DNA of 12,933 nt, from positions 1-12,933 of the forward strand of contig CADCOU010000109.1 of the NCBI GenBank assembly GCA_902803155.1, given 5' to 3'. The translations under genes were made by a program, and so were the position numbers. Origin of the DNA: an uncultured Lachnospiraceae bacterium. GTDB lineage: Bacteria; Bacillota; Clostridia; Lachnospirales; Lachnospiraceae. Under the pieces are notes generated by a model that made no database searches, had not been told where the DNA came from, and saw only the letters and a list, made by a program, of their open reading frames with translations. Positions 1 through 7,108 of the stretch are shown in pieces. Every line of letters starts with the position of its first letter. Positions within the stretch are counted from its first letter, which is position 1.

Positions 1-6
1 AGGTTT

Positions 7-1374
7 TTACGGAGTCAGGACGGAACTTACATACTCTGAAATATCCTGTACTGCAGGACTGTATGCCAGTCCGCTGTCGCCATTCAGTATAACTGTCAGG
101 ATATAGGACGCACCCTTGTTTTCTATGATGGCAGTCTCAAGATAACGCGTATCCCCGAACCCGTTCTGGTTCAGGAAGAGATCGGCGTCTGCAAGCGACG
201 GTGCCTGGCCGATCAGGGTCGGCAGGCTGTCCCATTCGCTGATATGGAAATACTCTTTCATGAAATCAGTTCCGACCGAACTGAACTTCCCACTGTACAG
301 ATCCCTCACCATCCCTGTGATGTCCCTGGCCGATCCGTAGTTGTCCAGCCCGCCCGTATTGCCCGGCATCACCAGCCCGCGCTCCAGACGGATCGTGGAA
401 TAGCCGGCATCCTGGCATACGGCATTGATGGAATCCAGGCCCAGGTAATCAATCAGGATGTTGATACAGTTGTTGTCGGAGTAGTTCACCATGGTCTGCA
501 GATAAAAAGAGAGCGGGAATGCAAGTCCCTCACGTGACTCAGTCGTCATCTCTCCCCTGCCGCCGATGGAGGTTACGTAGGTAATCTCCGTATCCATGGA
601 CAGTTCGCCGGCGTCGATCCTGCTCGCTGCGGTATACAGGATCGGAACGGTGATCAGCGCAGACAGACGCAGAGGTTCTGAACAGTCATTGACCTCCACC
701 TCGCTGTCATTCTTCATATCATAGATATATACTTCCGCGGACGTCGCAGTGCTCCCTGAGGCGAGCGCATTCTGAATCTGCGAGACGTCGATCACATCCG
801 CGGCGGCCGGAGCAGGCGCCTCTGTCTGTTTCTCCGTCTCTGTTATTTTCTCCGTCTCTTCATGCGCAGCCGTCTCCGGTTCCCCGGTTTCTTCCGCAGA
901 TGCCGGCTGTGTTTCTTCCTCCGCGCCGACTATCTTCGGTCCGTTTTCCGCATTTTTCTCCGGCTGCTGCAGTTCCTCTGACCTGGGTGCCGCCGTCTCA
1001 CTGACAGCCTGTCCCTCAGACAGGATCTCGATCGGCACACTGCCGTTTCTGTTCCCGGAAGGTTCTGATCTGGATGCGGAACGGTCTGAGAAAAAATAAT
1101 ACGCAGCAAACCCGGCCACCGCCAGCAGCATAAGGATAAGGAGCGTCACCGTCGCGCGAAGCGCGCGTGACCGATTCTCCCCCTCCTCAAAGTTTTCCCG
1201 GTAGTGTGTTCCCTTCTCCGGTTTTGTACGGAAGGTGATCTCTTTCTGCTGTTTTTTCCTCTGTGCCTTTGCCTGCCGTGCCCGGACTCCCGCGCTTGGG
1301 ACCCGGGTCCCGCACTGGCTGCAGAACTTATCTGTATCCCGCAGTGCGGCACCGCACTTTCTGCAAACTTCCAT
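7..1374 (-). CDS. Zinc-ribbon, membrane-anchored protein with degenerate class A beta-lactamase-like ectodomain
   Basis: A 455-residue protein. Residues 4-22 form a zinc ribbon with Cys4, Cys7, Cys18 and Cys21. A basic stretch (30-55) follows, then one transmembrane helix at about 73-95, and a Glu/Thr/Pro/Ala-rich linker (about 100-195). The C-terminal domain (about 200-455) resembles the serine beta-lactamase/penicillin-binding fold: the AGELSMDTEITY stretch and the SDN motif (299-301, in NYSDNN) are family hallmarks. The catalytic SxxK position reads SALITVP (238-244); aligned on the VP pair, Ser becomes Ala239 and Lys becomes Thr242. The KTG position seems to be Gln403-Asn404-Gly405. The domain is therefore probably non-catalytic. 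Expected topology is zinc ribbon in the cytosol and fold outside. It follows the secreted-protein gene by 78 bp with no T-tracted terminator between, so co-transcription is likely. A GGGGGA stretch 4 nt before the ATG is the only ribosome site. Domain call is firm; role is unknown. Confidence 0.85.
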   Translation of the reverse strand: MEVCRKCGAALRDTDKFCSQCGTRVPSAGVRARQAKAQRKKQQKEITFRTKPEKGTHYRENFEEGENRSRALRATVTLLILMLLAVAGFAAYYFFSDRSASRSEPSGNRNGSVPIEILSEGQAVSETAAPRSEELQQPEKNAENGPKIVGAEEETQPASAEETGEPETAAHEETEKITETEKQTEAPAPAAADVIDVSQIQNALASGSTATSAEVYIYDMKNDSEVEVNDCSEPLRLSALITVPILYTAASRIDAGELSMDTEITYVTSIGGRGEMTTESREGLAFPLSFYLQTMVNYSDNNCINILIDYLGLDSINAVCQDAGYSTIRLERGLVMPGNTGGLDNYGSARDITGMVRDLYSGKFSSVGTDFMKEYFHISEWDSLPTLIGQAPSLADADLFLNQNGFGDTRYLETAIIENKGASYILTVILNGDSGLAYSPAVQDISEYVSSVLTP

Positions 1375-1452
1375 ACTTCCCCCGAAATGCCGGTATCTGT
1401 CTGCCTGGTCTTGCTTTTCCCCTGTCCGAAAACAGGCAGCTCCTCCTGATTC

Positions 1453-2454
1453 TTACTGATATTTCAGATCAGAGTTCACACGGATGTCCGTCCATTCATC
1501 TGTTCCTGTTTTAACGTAGCCTGCAGGCACCGAACATGTCACAAGTTCTGACTGTCCGCCCTCCAGTACCAGCTGGACCGGAACGTTTACCGCCATCACT
1601 TCACCCAGTTCGCCGTCACTTGCGATCAGGTCGATCGAATCACACCACTTCGTACTCTGTGTCCCGTTTGCCAGCCACACCGCACAGCTTACGTCTCCGC
1701 CGTCTTCCTGCCACAGCAGGACCGGAAGCGCGTAAAACGCTCCGGAGAAAACCGCTCCGTCCCGATACGGAAGCGCAAACGACGGATAGAGGTTCTTTAC
1801 ATTGCGCTTTGCTGCAGCCGCGTCTCTGTATCCCTGCGGCAGCTGCTGCGTGAGCAGTTCGCCGGCAGACATGACGCTCGCCTTCCAGCCGTCCTGATAC
1901 TTTGCGACACGCATCAGCGTGGAATACCAGGCCGCCGCACCGTCGCCGTCCACATCGTAATCACAGAGGGCAACTGCAAAGTAGTAAGGGCTCTGCGTCG
2001 TGTCAGCAGTCGGATCAAAGAAACAGTAATCCGAATGTGAATCCAGTCCGTTCAGTTCCACAAGGGAAGACTTGATCTGCTGCAGCTGATCCTGGATCGT
2101 CTGGGCATCCGCACCACTCTCAAAGAGCGCTGCGAAGCTGGTGTTATCATTCACATCCGCATAGTGCTGCATCTGGGAATACAGCGTGCGGGCACCGTTT
2201 ATCGCATCTGCACCGGTGATCCTCTCCTCCGAGGGATCAAGCGGACGGGCATTGTCCGTATCCTGCACGGTTTCTCCGCCGGAAGCCATTCCTGCCTGAG
2301 CCTGCCCCTGAGAGATGATCTCTTCCGCATTCTCCGTCTCCGCTTCCGATTCTTCTCCGACAATACGGATCTCCGACGCCTGTACTGAGAAGCCCGCAGT
2401 CAGTATCAGTCCCATAGCTGCAGAAATCACTGCGATCCATTTTCTATTCTTCAT
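1453..2454 (-). CDS. Secreted protein of unknown function with N-terminal signal peptide
   Basis: A 333-residue exported protein that I do not recognise. Residues 1-26 are a signal peptide: a basic start, a hydrophobic core, and a VQA cleavage site before SEIR. An acidic, low-complexity stretch (31-78) follows. Residues about 82-200 are a mixed alpha/beta region ending in a VAKYQDGWKAS strand, reminiscent of NTF2-like folds. It includes an acidic DYDVDGDG (165-172) that could bind calcium. Residues about 220-333 look beta-rich, with WLANGT and regularly spaced strands like an Ig-type accessory domain; both fold guesses are weak. Cysteines lie at 144, 164, 257, 271 and 307. An ATG four codons upstream (2464-2466) is possible, but the GGAGGG site overlaps it and is spaced for the ATG used here. 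It has its own promoter and precedes the beta-lactamase-like gene, suggesting a cell-envelope pair. Confidence 0.8.
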   Translation of the reverse strand: MKNRKWIAVISAAMGLILTAGFSVQASEIRIVGEESEAETENAEEIISQGQAQAGMASGGETVQDTDNARPLDPSEERITGADAINGARTLYSQMQHYADVNDNTSFAALFESGADAQTIQDQLQQIKSSLVELNGLDSHSDYCFFDPTADTTQSPYYFAVALCDYDVDGDGAAAWYSTLMRVAKYQDGWKASVMSAGELLTQQLPQGYRDAAAAKRNVKNLYPSFALPYRDGAVFSGAFYALPVLLWQEDGGDVSCAVWLANGTQSTKWCDSIDLIASDGELGEVMAVNVPVQLVLEGGQSELVTCSVPAGYVKTGTDEWTDIRVNSDLKYQ

Positions 2455-2458
2455 AATT

Positions 2459-2464
2459 CCCTCC
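2459..2464 (-). promoter_or_regulatory. Ribosome binding site fixing the start of the secreted-protein gene
   Basis: On the minus strand GGAGGG is followed by AATT and then the ATG at 2452-2454. The site overlaps the first bases of the alternative upstream ATG (2464-2466), so it can only serve the downstream ATG, which also gives a normal signal-peptide N terminus (MKNRKW). Confidence 0.7.
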
Positions 2465-2513
2465 ATTACACAGGGTGATCCGCACCATCCGGAATCTGGG
2501 CACGGTTTGCTTT

Positions 2514-2542
2514 ATTTTAGCGCATTTCAACGTATGATACAA
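2514..2542 (-). promoter_or_regulatory. Probable promoter of the secreted-protein / beta-lactamase-like pair
   Basis: On the minus strand TAAAAT (2514-2519, five of six matches to the -10 consensus) lies 17 bp downstream of TTGTAT (2537-2542, a weak -35 beginning TTG). Transcription would start near 2507, leaving a leader of about 50 nt before the ATG at 2454. A short palindrome, GTATGATAC (2532-2540), overlaps the -35 and spacer and could be an operator. Prediction from sequence only. Confidence 0.5.
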
Positions 2543-2574
2543 CGAAAAAACAGCATCATTATCGCGTCGTATTA

Positions 2575-2583
2575 TGGTATACT
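2575..2583 (+). promoter_or_regulatory. Extended -10 promoter for the HTH gene
   Basis: TGGTATACT is a TGn-extended -10 element with a five-of-six hexamer (TATACT, 2578-2583). The position 17 bp upstream (2555-2560, ATCATT) is a poor -35, as is common for extended -10 promoters. The -10 contains the palindrome GTATAC (2577-2582). GATAAC occurs twice just downstream (2584-2589 and 2591-2596). The leader to the ATG at 2624 would be about 35 nt. Confidence 0.5.
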
Positions 2584-2623
2584 GATAACAGATAACGCAG
2601 CGAAGCAGTGAAAGAAGGAAGAT

Positions 2624-3148
2624 ATGGCAGATCCTCATGACTCCCCGGTCGACAGCAGACAGCTGATCGCAAATCTGAATAAGCAGGTTGCAGAGCTGAA
2701 GAGCCAGCTGAGCAGTGCAACTCTCGAGATGGAAATGATGCGCGCGCGTATGAACGATCTGAGCAGCGAGGCGCAGCAGGTCGTCAACATAGAGCGATTC
2801 CGGGTCCCGGATGAGGACCGGCTCAGCGAGATCAATGATGTGGTAGATCTCATGGAGAAGGCAATCAAGAAAGAGCGCCGCTCCCGTAAAGCACAGGCGG
2901 AAGGCCGACGGGAGCCGGAGTCGGCCATTCCCCAGAAAGTGGACGAGCGCCAGATCCTGATCGTACTGAAACTGCGCAGGAAAGGCTGCTATATCCGCGA
3001 GATTGCAGCACATGTGGGACTGGGCGTCGGAACCGTACACAATATCATCTCCAAATACGGACAGGATCCGCAGATGCAGAGCCTGATCACCGAAGGAACA
3101 CAGATGGAACTGACAGACTATTTCCTTATTCGTCCGGAGGAAGACTGA
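2624..3148 (+). CDS. Coiled-coil and helix-turn-helix protein, putative DNA-binding regulator
   Basis: A 174-residue, very charged soluble protein without signal or membrane segments. Residues about 11-52 have heptad-like spacing (LIANLNKQVAELKSQL) and should form a coiled coil, probably for dimerisation. A basic linker (81-97, KKERRSRKAQAEGRR) precedes a helix-turn-helix at about 122-146, with REIAAHVGLGVGTVHNII as recognition unit. This resembles the HTH_7/resolvase-tail or sigma-70 region 4-like type; no resolvase catalytic domain is present. An AAGAAGGAAG ribosome site precedes the ATG. It is a monocistronic gene with its own promoter and terminator, divergent from the secreted/beta-lactamase-like pair and convergent with mrp. 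It could regulate the divergent pair, itself, or distant genes. DNA binding is well supported by motif; target and signal are unknown. Confidence 0.8.
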   Translation: MADPHDSPVDSRQLIANLNKQVAELKSQLSSATLEMEMMRARMNDLSSEAQQVVNIERFRVPDEDRLSEINDVVDLMEKAIKKERRSRKAQAEGRREPESAIPQKVDERQILIVLKLRRKGCYIREIAAHVGLGVGTVHNIISKYGQDPQMQSLITEGTQMELTDYFLIRPEED

Positions 3149-3220
3149 CAGCCTGCCGGCTGCAGAGGCGGGAGACTCCCCGACTGCACTGAAACCGGGA
3201 TACATGCATCCAAACGACAG

Positions 3221-3269
3221 AAGACGCAGCATACCATGCCGGTACAGGCACGATATGCTGCGTCTTTTT
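3221..3269 (+). terminator. Intrinsic terminator after the HTH gene, possibly shared with mrp
   Basis: A perfect 13-bp stem (3221-3233, AAGACGCAGCATA, with 3254-3266) closes on a 20-nt loop containing a small nested stem (TGCC 3237-3240 with GGCA 3247-3250). The plus strand runs into TTTTT at 3265-3269, then more T-rich sequence. It lies 72 bp after the HTH stop. Read from the other side it has only a weak T-rich tail (CTGTCGTTT), so it may also stop mrp transcription, less efficiently. Confidence 0.85.
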
Positions 3270-3364
3270 CCGTTCTTTTTATTTTCAACCGTCCCGACAG
3301 ATCCGCGTCCGGTTTCTCAGCAGCCAGTCCGCAGCCGCCGGTTTCCCGCGCACGGATTCAGATG

Positions 3365-4216
3365 TCAGATCCCGCGGAGAAGATCAAGCGCAGGGGCGAT
3401 GCTCACATTGTCCACTTCCGCGAACAGCCCTGCGTCAGACTTTTCAGAATATGCGGGATCGATCGGGATCTGTCCTGCAAGGGCAACTCCAAACTCTTTC
3501 GCGATCTCCCCGATACGGCTTTTGCCGAACACCTCGATCTTTCTGCCGCAGTCCGGGCAGGTCAGATAGCTATAGTTCTCGATCACGCCAAGCACGGGGA
3601 TATCCATCATCTTTGCCATATTGACTGCCTTGGCAACAATCATACGGACCAGATCCTGCGGACTGGTCACGATAAAGACACCGTCCACCGGAAGGGACTG
3701 GAAGACTGTCAGCGGCACGTCTCCGGTTCCGGGAGGCATGTCAACCAGGAGATAATCCAGTTCTCCCCACACAACATCCGTCCAGAACTGTTTGACCACG
3801 CCGGCAATGATAGGACCTCTCCATATAACCGCCTGCTCCGGATCCGGCATGATCAGATTCAGGCTCATGACCTTGATGCCGTTCGAAGTAATCTCAGGAA
3901 GGATCGAGTTCTCATCCAGCGCACCGGCCGGACCGGTCAGACCATACATCTTCGGGATCGACGGACCGGTAACGTCTGCGTCCAGGATGCCGACATTGGC
4001 ACCGGACGCAGCAAGTGCATTTGCCAGAGACGCGGTAACCAGCGACTTGCCGACTCCGCCCTTTCCGGATACAACACCGATCACATGCTTAATGTTGCTG
4101 TATGCATTCTGCTCCACACGAAACGACTGCGTTCCACCGCTTTTGCTTGGACATCCTTCGCAGCTCTCCCTGCCGCAGGTCGAAGCACTGGAACAAGTCT
4201 GGTCTTTGTCTGCCAT
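3365..4216 (-). CDS. mrp: Mrp/Nbp35-family iron-sulfur cluster carrier ATPase
   Basis: A 283-residue P-loop ATPase of the Mrp/ApbC/Nbp35 family. These are cytosolic, dimeric scaffolds that bind and transfer a [4Fe-4S] cluster to apo-proteins. The deviant Walker A is GKGGVGKS (51-58). The switch regions are DADVTGPSIP (79-88) and DMPPGTGD (159-166). The CxxC that bridges the cluster between subunits is Cys220-Cys223 (LTCPDCGRK). The N terminus carries four extra cysteines (8, 14, 19, 22), recalling the ferredoxin-like cluster site of Nbp35, though spaced differently. Length is normal for a clostridial Mrp without an N-terminal MIP18-like domain. AGGAGGAA lies 8 nt before the ATG. The gene sits downstream of the peptidase gene beyond the 144-bp palindromic element, and may have its own promoter in the AT-rich stretch 4230-4287, where I see no convincing -35. 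Confident identification. Confidence 0.95.
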   Translation of the reverse strand: MADKDQTCSSASTCGRESCEGCPSKSGGTQSFRVEQNAYSNIKHVIGVVSGKGGVGKSLVTASLANALAASGANVGILDADVTGPSIPKMYGLTGPAGALDENSILPEITSNGIKVMSLNLIMPDPEQAVIWRGPIIAGVVKQFWTDVVWGELDYLLVDMPPGTGDVPLTVFQSLPVDGVFIVTSPQDLVRMIVAKAVNMAKMMDIPVLGVIENYSYLTCPDCGRKIEVFGKSRIGEIAKEFGVALAGQIPIDPAYSEKSDAGLFAEVDNVSIAPALDLLRGI

Positions 4217-4287
4217 TTTTGATTCCTCCTCATATGTGATGATTCTTATTTCTGCCTATCATAGCATAGTATCTGAATTATTACATC

Positions 4288-4431
4288 AGCCACCGTTTAA
4301 AAGCGTTTCCCTCGTCGAGGCGCTTTCGCTCGAATCGGAACGCAGCGGACACATAGGAACACATAAAACGCGTTCCAAGTGCCGGCGTTCCTACACGCTC
4401 GACTTAGGGAATCCGCTTTTTTACGGTGGCT
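4288..4431. repeat. 144-bp nested palindromic element (MITE-like or structured RNA)
   Basis: The ends are exact 9-bp inverted repeats: AGCCACCGT at 4288-4296 and ACGGTGGCT at 4423-4431. Going inward, further blocks pair in register: AAAAGCG (4299-4305) with CGCTTTT (4414-4420), TTCCCT (4307-4312) with AGGGAA (4406-4411), and GTCGAG (4314-4319) with CTCGAC (4398-4403). Inside, GGAACGC (4337-4343) pairs with GCGTTCC (4385-4391) and GGAAC (4356-4360) with GTTCC (4372-4376). GCGTTCC occurs a second time at 4370-4376. A side hairpin CGAGGCG/CGCTCG with a CTTT loop (4316-4332) could compete with one stem. There is no ORF or transposase inside and no obvious flanking target duplication. It lies entirely in the gap between the peptidase stop and mrp. 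Confidence 0.7.
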
Positions 4432-4452
4432 TACAGCAAATTCTCTATATTT

Positions 4453-6270
4453 TCAGATTGCCCGTGTCGCATACCGCAGCCAGTCTTTCTCGTCCCCTTC
4501 CAGATACGGGGAGATCTTCTCCCATACGTCTGCGTGATATGCATTCAGAAGTTCTTTTTCCTTCTCACTGAGCAGCTGCGGATCGACTGCATCCAGGTCC
4601 CACGGAACCATGGTGATCGTCTCGAATCTCATAAACTGTCCGTATCCTGTCTTCTCCGCCTTCACGCACATGATCAGGTTCTCGCAGCGCACTCCGAACT
4701 TTCCTTCCAGATAGAATCCGGGCTCGTCTGAGGTGACCATGCCTTCTTCGAACACGCACGGTATACGCCTTCCCTGCATCTGTTTATAGCTGAAGCTGTT
4801 CGGCGCTTCGTGAACGTTGAGCAGATAGCCGACTCCGTGCCCCGTCCCGTGATTGTAGTCCCTGCCGATCTCCCACAGCGGACCGCGCGCCAGATGATCG
4901 AAAGCCATGCCTGTCGCTCCGTACCGGAATCTGGCAGCGGCAAGGTTCAGATTTCCGCGCAGGACGCGGGTATAATACGTCTTTTCCTCTTCCGTCAGAG
5001 GACCGCACGCAAATGTTCTCGTGATGTCTGTCGTCCCCTCCAGATACTGGCCGCCGGAATCCACCAGCAGAAAACTTTTTGCTTCCAGCGGGATGTCGGA
5101 CTCAGCAGTCGGGCTGTAATGCACGATCGCACCGTGAGGACCGTATGCGGCGATGGTCTCAAAGCTGAGATCCAGAAAATGCTCCTGCTCCCTGCGAAGC
5201 TGCAGGAGTCTGTCCGCCGCGGACAGTTCTGTCACCGGATCCGAAGGATCATATGCTGCCATCCGTTTCTTCAGCCAGTACATGAAGCGGGTGACTGCCA
5301 CTCCGTCCCTGATATGCGCCTCGCGCATGTGCTGCATTTCCACCGGGTTTTTGACTGCTTTTGCAATCATCGTCGGGTTTGCCCTGTCCACCCGTTTCAC
5401 ATGCTCCAGCGATGTCCAGACCGTATAATTGACCGTGGTGGAATCCAACAGGACTCTTCTGCCTTCCGGGATCGTACGCACATAGGAATAGATCTCGTCA
5501 TATCCCTTCAGCGTCACTCCGTCCGCTTCCAGGCTTTCCGGGATCTGTTCGCCAAAAGCTTCTTTCTGCGCAAAGAGCAGTACCTGCTCCGGCGTGACGA
5601 CCAGGTAGGACAGAAACACCGGATTGTACGGAATGTCATGGCCGCGCAGGTTCAGGAGCCACGCAATGTCGTCGATCGAAGTCAGGATATGATATTCACA
5701 GAGCTGCTCCCGCATCGCGGCGCGAAGTTCCGCCAGCTTGTCCGCCCTGCTCTTTCCGGCATACTCTGTCCCGAGGCTCCATACTTTTTCGCAGGACAGC
5801 GCCGGCCGGTCTTCCCAGATCTCACCAACGAGGTCCAACGCTTTGCCGTCTCCGCTGACGCGGACGGATGCCCCGTTCTTTCTCAGGATACGGGCAAAGC
5901 GGTCTCCTTTGCCGGCTGTCATGCATCTGCCGTCAAATCCGAGCACGTCTCCGGCCTTCAGGCAATCCTCCAAAAATGATTCAATCGTCGGAACGCCTTC
6001 CTCTTCCATCTTCATAAGACAGACCGTGGAGTCTTTCAGCTGTTCCTCCGCCTGCAGGAAATACCGGCCGTCCGTCCAGAGATATGCACCGTCTTTCGTA
6101 ACAAGAGCGGTTCCCGCGGAACCGGTGAAACCGGTCAGGAACTTCCTGCAGGTAAAGTACTCGCCTACATATTCGGAACCATGGAAGTCATCGGTCGGCA
6201 CCAGATACGCATCGATGCCGTTCTCCTCCATCTTCTTTCTCAGCGCTGCAAGTCTCTCAGGTACATTCAT
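4453..6270 (-). CDS. Xaa-Pro aminopeptidase, long three-domain M24B (aminopeptidase P) form
   Basis: A 605-residue cytosolic metallopeptidase expected to remove an N-terminal residue preceding proline. The length and layout match the long, XPNPEP1-like form: two creatinase-type N-terminal domains (about 1-150 and 160-310), the pita-bread catalytic domain (about 315-540) and a short C-terminal domain (about 545-605). The five metal ligands are all present: Asp404 (LVDSGGQY), Asp415 (GTTDITR), His478 (GTGHGVGY), Glu516 (SDEPGFY) and Glu530 (VRCENL). The accessory histidines His384 (IVHYSP) and His487 (NVHEAP) are present too. An AAAGGAGT ribosome site precedes the ATG. It lies 51 bp after coaX with no terminator between, so it probably belongs to the transporter-coaX transcription unit. 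Proline-peptide breakdown would suit a peptide importer upstream. Family certain, physiological substrate inferred. Confidence 0.95.
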   Translation of the reverse strand: MNVPERLAALRKKMEENGIDAYLVPTDDFHGSEYVGEYFTCRKFLTGFTGSAGTALVTKDGAYLWTDGRYFLQAEEQLKDSTVCLMKMEEEGVPTIESFLEDCLKAGDVLGFDGRCMTAGKGDRFARILRKNGASVRVSGDGKALDLVGEIWEDRPALSCEKVWSLGTEYAGKSRADKLAELRAAMREQLCEYHILTSIDDIAWLLNLRGHDIPYNPVFLSYLVVTPEQVLLFAQKEAFGEQIPESLEADGVTLKGYDEIYSYVRTIPEGRRVLLDSTTVNYTVWTSLEHVKRVDRANPTMIAKAVKNPVEMQHMREAHIRDGVAVTRFMYWLKKRMAAYDPSDPVTELSAADRLLQLRREQEHFLDLSFETIAAYGPHGAIVHYSPTAESDIPLEAKSFLLVDSGGQYLEGTTDITRTFACGPLTEEEKTYYTRVLRGNLNLAAARFRYGATGMAFDHLARGPLWEIGRDYNHGTGHGVGYLLNVHEAPNSFSYKQMQGRRIPCVFEEGMVTSDEPGFYLEGKFGVRCENLIMCVKAEKTGYGQFMRFETITMVPWDLDAVDPQLLSEKEKELLNAYHADVWEKISPYLEGDEKDWLRYATRAI

Positions 6271-6321
6271 GATGTCTGACTCCTTTTATCCTTTAATCTG
6301 TTCCAGCATGGACGATCCGCA

Positions 6322-7092
6322 TCATGATCTCCGGTTCTTCTCATAGATAACTTTAAGTCCGGTGAGCAGCAGAGTATCATCCAGTTCGATCTTATGCCGG
6401 CAGGCAGAAACAACACCGGCGGCGAGGCCGCCGGTGGCGACTGCAGTCACATTTCCCTCCAGTTCTTCCGCCATCCGGTCCAGCAGGCCGTCGATCATGG
6501 CCGCATGACCATAGACGATACCGCTCCTGATCGCGTCCGCCGTACTGTGGCCGATCGCGTTCTTCGGTGTGTCCAGGCTGATCCCCTGCAGCATGGAAGC
6601 CTCTGAGACCAGGGAGTTCAGGCTCAGACGGAGGCCCGGCATAATGGCTCCGCCAAGGAAATTCCTATCCTTGTCGACTGCGATAAGGGTCGTGGCGGTC
6701 CCCATGTCGATCACGATCACCGGAGGCTCATATCCGGCCAGTGCCCCGACTGCTCCGGCGACCAGGTCCGCGCCGACTGCAGACGGATCATCCAGGCGGA
6801 TGTTCAGTCCGGTTTTCACGCCCGGTCCCAGAATCAGCGCCTGAATCCCCGTGATCTTGCGCAGCGCGGTACGGATCACAGGCGTTATCACAGGTACGAC
6901 CGAAGAAATGATCGCTCCGTCGATCATGGACGGTGCAACATGGTGAAGGTCCAGCGTGACCCTGAACAGGATCGCATATTCCAGGGATGTCTTTCCCTCA
7001 TCCGTGGACAGACGTTCCGTAAACCGCATCCCGTTTCCGTCCATGCAGCCGATCACGATATTCGTATTGCCGACATCTATTGCAAGCAGCAT
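6322..7092 (-). CDS. coaX: Type III pantothenate kinase
   Basis: Phosphorylates pantothenate with ATP in the first step of coenzyme A synthesis. It is a cytosolic dimeric enzyme of the ASKHA fold that, unlike CoaA, is not inhibited by CoA. The 256-residue length is typical. The phosphate-binding DVGNTN (6-11) opens the protein. GADLVAG (107-113) holds the catalytic aspartate, Asp109. Also present are IDMGTATT (128-135), GGAIMPGL (147-154) and the late ATGG (219-222). All three family motifs are therefore intact. A CGGAGGAT site lies 7 nt before the ATG, and the gene starts 16 bp after the MBL-fold gene, so the two are almost certainly co-transcribed. Firm identification; nothing unusual in composition. 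Confidence 0.96.
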   Translation of the reverse strand: MLLAIDVGNTNIVIGCMDGNGMRFTERLSTDEGKTSLEYAILFRVTLDLHHVAPSMIDGAIISSVVPVITPVIRTALRKITGIQALILGPGVKTGLNIRLDDPSAVGADLVAGAVGALAGYEPPVIVIDMGTATTLIAVDKDRNFLGGAIMPGLRLSLNSLVSEASMLQGISLDTPKNAIGHSTADAIRSGIVYGHAAMIDGLLDRMAEELEGNVTAVATGGLAAGVVSACRHKIELDDTLLLTGLKVIYEKNRRS

Positions 7093-7108
7093 ACTGTATC
7101 CTCCGTAA

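Noticed and set aside
1420..1445. Short CCTGT/ACAGG hairpin between the secreted-protein gene and the beta-lactamase-like gene
   Set aside because: The stem is only 5 bp and no T-run follows on the minus strand, so it is not a convincing terminator.
3149..3180. Small inverted repeats after the HTH stop (CAGCC/GGCTG and GGGAG/CTCCC)
   Set aside because: They are short, separate and without a T-tract. The strong terminator at 3221-3269 explains transcript ending; no further structure can be supported.
2444..3232. 262-residue open frame on the minus strand covering the HTH gene
   Set aside because: It overlaps the HTH coding region, both promoter elements and the secreted-protein start. It is Cys/Leu-rich without a domain, while the HTH gene has its own ribosome site, promoter and terminator.
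3236..4222. 328-residue open frame on the plus strand opposite mrp
   Set aside because: It is antisense to a clear Mrp ATPase and starts inside the terminator hairpin loop. It has no ribosome site or protein-like composition.
4810..5979. 389-residue open frame on the plus strand opposite the aminopeptidase gene
   Set aside because: It lies wholly antisense to an intact M24 peptidase with all metal ligands. Its translation is Arg/His/Gln-rich with no recognisable domain, as expected of a shadow frame in high-GC DNA.
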